From contig DOUW01000359.1 of the NCBI GenBank assembly GCA_003520365.1, positions 1 to 7,665 of the forward strand: a stretch of 7,665 nt of DNA, in the 5' to 3' direction. Source of the DNA: Massilia sp. (GTDB taxonomy: Bacteria; Pseudomonadota; Gammaproteobacteria; Burkholderiales; Burkholderiaceae_D). This document shows positions 5,667 through 7,665 of this stretch, piece by piece (positions within the stretch are counted from its first letter, which is position 1; every line of letters begins with the position of its first letter). A model generated the notes under the pieces. That model made no database searches and was not told the origin of the DNA. It saw only the letters and a program-made list of their open reading frames with translations. The translations under genes and the position numbers were made by a program.

Positions 5667-5701
5667 GGCGTCATGATCCCAATCTGATGACGGAGGAAAC
5701 C

Positions 5702-5950
5702 ATGAGCACGCCGCAACAGGGCGCCCAGCCCCAGGACCAGCAGTCGAAGACCGATGAACTGAACCGCTCCGAGAACCTCCTACCGGGCGAGGAAGGGGCC
5801 GAAGACGGCCGTTTCGAAGTGGCCGAGGAAGTCAATCTCGACATGCAGTCGGACGACGCGCGCCGCGTCGGCCAGGCCGGCAGCATCACCGAATCGCTGC
5901 CGGACACGGTCAGCACCGAACCGGAGAGCGAGGACAAGGGCAAGCCGTAA
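5702..5950 (+). CDS. Short acidic, probably disordered hypothetical protein
   Basis: The product is 82 residues from ATG 5702, preceded four bases upstream by GGAGGA. An in-frame ATG at 5687 lies before that site and is less likely. The protein is rich in Glu, Asp, Gln, Ser and Pro and has almost no hydrophobic run, no Cys and no Trp. It starts STPQQGAQPQDQQSKTDEL, and its middle (GRFEVAEEVNLDMQSDDARR) is the only part likely to fold. It has its own terminator at 5984-6021. No family is recognised. Small hydrophilic acidic proteins of this kind are sometimes stress-induced, but nothing here proves that. Confidence 0.7.
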   Translation: MSTPQQGAQPQDQQSKTDELNRSENLLPGEEGAEDGRFEVAEEVNLDMQSDDARRVGQAGSITESLPDTVSTEPESEDKGKP

Positions 5951-5983
5951 CCCTAAGCCAAACTACCAGGCCTGCCCTGCCCC

Positions 5984-6021
5984 AAAAGCCTGCGCCGCCG
6001 CGTGCCGCGCAGGCTTTTCTT
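5984..6021. terminator. Two-way rho-independent terminator
   Basis: AAAAGCCTGCGC (5984-5995) and GCGCAGGCTTTT (6007-6018) form a perfect 12-bp stem with an 11-nt loop, followed by CTT on the + side. Because the arms end in A4 and T4, the hairpin has a T run on both strands. It therefore serves both the acidic-protein gene on + and the PhyH gene on the minus strand, whose stop is 20-odd bases away. Confidence 0.88.
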
Positions 6022-6040
6022 ATTCCGCCGCATCATTCTG

Positions 6041-6877
6041 CTACATCGTCAGCCCCATGCGCAGGCCCTCGATGGTGTGCGCCTGCACGATCGGCTCGAG
6101 CCGGTCGACCACGCGGCAGGTGATGTGGCGCCGCAGTTCCGGCGCCAGGCTGTCGTAGTAGGCCCGGGTCAGCTGCAGGTCGTGCTTGTCGGCGTTGTGC
6201 GCGTCGGGCGCGTCGACCCCGAGCACGAACACCGGCCGCGGGCGGTTCGAGACGTTCGCCGTGCCGCGGTGGATGGTCAGCGCCGAGCGCGCCGAGATGT
6301 CGCCCATGCGCGGCAGCTTGCGTTGGGCGCGCGCCTCGTACCTGGCCCAGGTCTCGCGCGGCGGGAACATCGGGTCGCCAGTACCCAGGTCGTCCCACTG
6401 GGTGCCAGGTGCGATCTCGAACGGTCCCATGTCCTCGTCCACGTCGACCGTGGTGATGTTAAAGGCGAGCGAATTCAGGCGCCGCCCGACCAGGGTCTCC
6501 GGCGGCGACGCGAAGTCGCGGTGCCAGGGCTGGTGCAACGCGCCGGGGCCGGGAATGTCGAAGCCCGCTTCGACCACGCGGTAGTCCGGTCCCAGCACCG
6601 CGCGGCACACCGCCACCACCCAGGGGTGGCCAATGATGTCGGCGAAGCCCGAGATGCGTTCCGGATGCACCTCGACGTAGTAGCGGCTGGGGCCGCGCTC
6701 CAGTGCGCCGCCCGGCTGGCGCCGCGCCTCCTCGAACAGGGCGTCGATGTCCTGGCCCAGGCGCGCCACCCAGGCCCGTTCGAAGGCGCCCTTGCAGGCG
6801 ATGATGCCGTCGCCGTAGAGGCTGCCCATGATGGTCGCCACGTCGTACGGGTCGGCGCTGTGTGCTGCGTCTTGCAT
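6041..6877 (-). CDS. Phytanoyl-CoA dioxygenase (PhyH) family Fe(II)/2-oxoglutarate oxygenase
   Basis: The product is 278 residues from ATG 6877, with GAGGAG at a suitable distance. A frame extension to 7051 has no ribosome binding site and an Arg-rich, implausible N-terminus. The iron-binding triad is visible: His119-x-Asp121 in HQPWHRDF, and the distal His203 in LTIHRGTANVSNRPRP. Arg214, eleven residues later, is the expected 2-oxoglutarate-binding Arg. The segment GPFEIAPGTQWDD (151-163) is the typical PhyH loop before the barrel closes. Enzymes of this family hydroxylate lipids, amino acids or small natural products using oxygen and 2-oxoglutarate. The substrate cannot be told here, since no biosynthetic partner lies beside it. 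It has no signal peptide, so it is cytoplasmic. It is a single-gene unit: a divergent gene lies upstream and a shared terminator downstream. Confidence 0.9.
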   Translation of the reverse strand: MQDAAHSADPYDVATIMGSLYGDGIIACKGAFERAWVARLGQDIDALFEEARRQPGGALERGPSRYYVEVHPERISGFADIIGHPWVVAVCRAVLGPDYRVVEAGFDIPGPGALHQPWHRDFASPPETLVGRRLNSLAFNITTVDVDEDMGPFEIAPGTQWDDLGTGDPMFPPRETWARYEARAQRKLPRMGDISARSALTIHRGTANVSNRPRPVFVLGVDAPDAHNADKHDLQLTRAYYDSLAPELRRHITCRVVDRLEPIVQAHTIEGLRMGLTM

Positions 6878-7060
6878 TGCTGTCTCCTCGGTCTCTCTTG
6901 TGCGTTGCCGTGTTCTCGCCCGTTGCCGGCACCTGCGCGCTTGCTTGCGCCCTGCCATGCTACTCCGAAAAAATCGCCGTCGCGATGGCTGGCGGGCCCT
7001 GATTGCTTCGTCTGTGGAAACAAAGTCACAGCCGGGGCGAACGCACGACACGTCACAAAG

Positions 7061-7089
7061 TTGACATTGTTGCGCGGCGCTTTTACATT
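7061..7089 (+). promoter_or_regulatory. Sigma70-type promoter of the receiver-like gene
   Basis: A perfect -35 box TTGACA (7061-7066) is followed, after exactly 17 bp, by TACATT (7084-7089), a four-of-six -10 box. Transcription would start near 7096, leaving a leader of about 50 nt before the ATG at 7145. The 267-nt divergent region shared with PhyH also holds two direct copies of ACAAAGT (7020-7026 and 7055-7061), one of them touching the -35 box. Confidence 0.6.
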
Positions 7090-7144
7090 CTTATCCAAGT
7101 ACAACGAGACCGCCGGCGTCCAGACCGTTCCGGGCGGCGCAGCC

Positions 7145-7665
7145 ATGACCATCCGCGTGTCCCCGTCCGCCTCCCGCGCGGTCCAGCCACTCCCGACCGG
7201 GAAAAACCGGACGATTAGCAATTCCCCGGCAAGCCTGATCCTGTTCGTGTCGGGACGCGACGAACCCGAGCCGGCCGTGTCCCAGGTCGGCGCCCAGCTG
7301 GGACAGGACGTGGTGCAGGTGCGCACCGGCGCCGAGGGCCTGGTCCGGGCGCGCGCCACCGACTTCGCCCTGATCCTGGTCGAGCATGCGGACGACACCC
7401 CCGCGCTGCTCGATACCGTCGCCCTGATGCGCGCCAACCGGCGCTCCAGCCATACGCCGATCGTGGTGCTCGGCGTGCCGTCCGCCCCCTCCTTCCCGCT
7501 CGAACCGGTCTACGAGGCCGGCGCCATCGCCGTGCTGAGCGCCCCGGTGTCGCCGGTGATCCTGGCCGCCAAGGCGCGCTTCTATCTCGACGCCTTCAAT
7601 ACCGCCGCCGAGCGCCGCCGCGCCGAGCAGGCGCTGGGCGCCGCGCGCGAGCGCCTCGAGGCTAC
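7145..7665 (+). CDS. Degenerate receiver-domain protein, probable N-terminus of a larger signalling protein, 3' end outside window
   Basis: The frame is open from ATG 7145 to the end of the window (173 residues seen); the ribosome binding site is weak. After a ~28-residue tail, residues 30-140 follow the receiver (CheY-like) pattern: LILFVSGRDE, DFALILVEHADD, SSHTPIVVLG, and EAGAIAVLSAPVSPVIL, which matches the AGAVDYLFKPVDPEIL pattern of hybrid kinases. Every phosphotransfer residue is changed. The acidic pair is Ser36-Gly37, the phospho-acceptor position is Glu80, the Thr/Ser position is Gly110 and the Lys position is Ala133. It is therefore a pseudo-receiver. From about residue 152 a charged Ala/Glu/Arg helix (AAERRRAEQALGAARERLEA) begins, the usual coiled-coil link to a PAS, histidine kinase or GGDEF/EAL output domain. 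The output lies outside the window, so kinase and cyclase remain equally open. Confidence 0.8.
   Translation, partial: MTIRVSPSASRAVQPLPTGKNRTISNSPASLILFVSGRDEPEPAVSQVGAQLGQDVVQVRTGAEGLVRARATDFALILVEHADDTPALLDTVALMRANRRSSHTPIVVLGVPSAPSFPLEPVYEAGAIAVLSAPVSPVILAAKARFYLDAFNTAAERRRAEQALGAARERLEA

Noticed and set aside
6475..7437. A 320-codon minus-strand frame overlapping PhyH and the receiver-like gene
   Set aside because: It is antisense to the receiver pattern and out of frame with PhyH. The translation is low-complexity and its start lies inside the coding region of the receiver-like gene.

Overview
The window looks like chromosomal DNA of a GC-rich betaproteobacterium. The protein style (twin DUF5985 membrane proteins, a large DUF2382 stress protein, a betaproteobacterial-type periplasmic endonuclease) best fits Oxalobacteraceae, close to Massilia. 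That assignment rests on recognition of the proteins, not on a search. No transposase, integrase, tRNA, rRNA or CRISPR array was seen, and base composition and codon style look uniform throughout.

Layout, left to right. (1) The 3' part of an M16 (pitrilysin-type) peptidase gene on +, followed by a bulged hairpin and a strong rho-independent terminator. (2) A two-gene minus-strand operon at 3161-1031. It encodes a small DUF2382 protein and a 559-residue protein with a GSP17M/YflT-like N-terminus, a long Ser/Gly/Gln-rich linker, a DUF2382 domain and two tandem ~83-residue aromatic/acidic repeats. (3) A second minus-strand pair at 4462-3379, encoding an exported DNA/RNA non-specific endonuclease (DRGH motif) and a 91-residue protein of unknown function. 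(4) Divergent from the endonuclease, a tight + operon at 4648-5582 with a small winged-helix-like protein and two three-helix membrane proteins of the DUF5985 type. A perfect 13-bp palindrome lies in its leader. (5) A short, acidic, probably disordered protein on + at 5702-5950, closed by a two-way terminator shared with (6). (6) A phytanoyl-CoA dioxygenase-family (PhyH) Fe(II)/2-oxoglutarate enzyme on the minus strand at 6877-6041. (7) Divergent from PhyH, with a good sigma70-type promoter, the start of a gene whose receiver-like domain has lost every canonical phosphotransfer residue, followed by the start of a probable coiled coil. It runs off the window and is probably the N-terminus of a larger signalling protein.

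No single pathway links the genes. The clearest functional groups are the envelope/general-stress pair (2), the regulator plus twin membrane proteins (4), and the endonuclease with its unknown partner (3). The most interesting points are the pseudo-receiver at 7145, the repeat architecture of the large DUF2382 protein, and the regulator/twin-DUF5985 operon with its leader palindrome. None of these is proven to be a new system.
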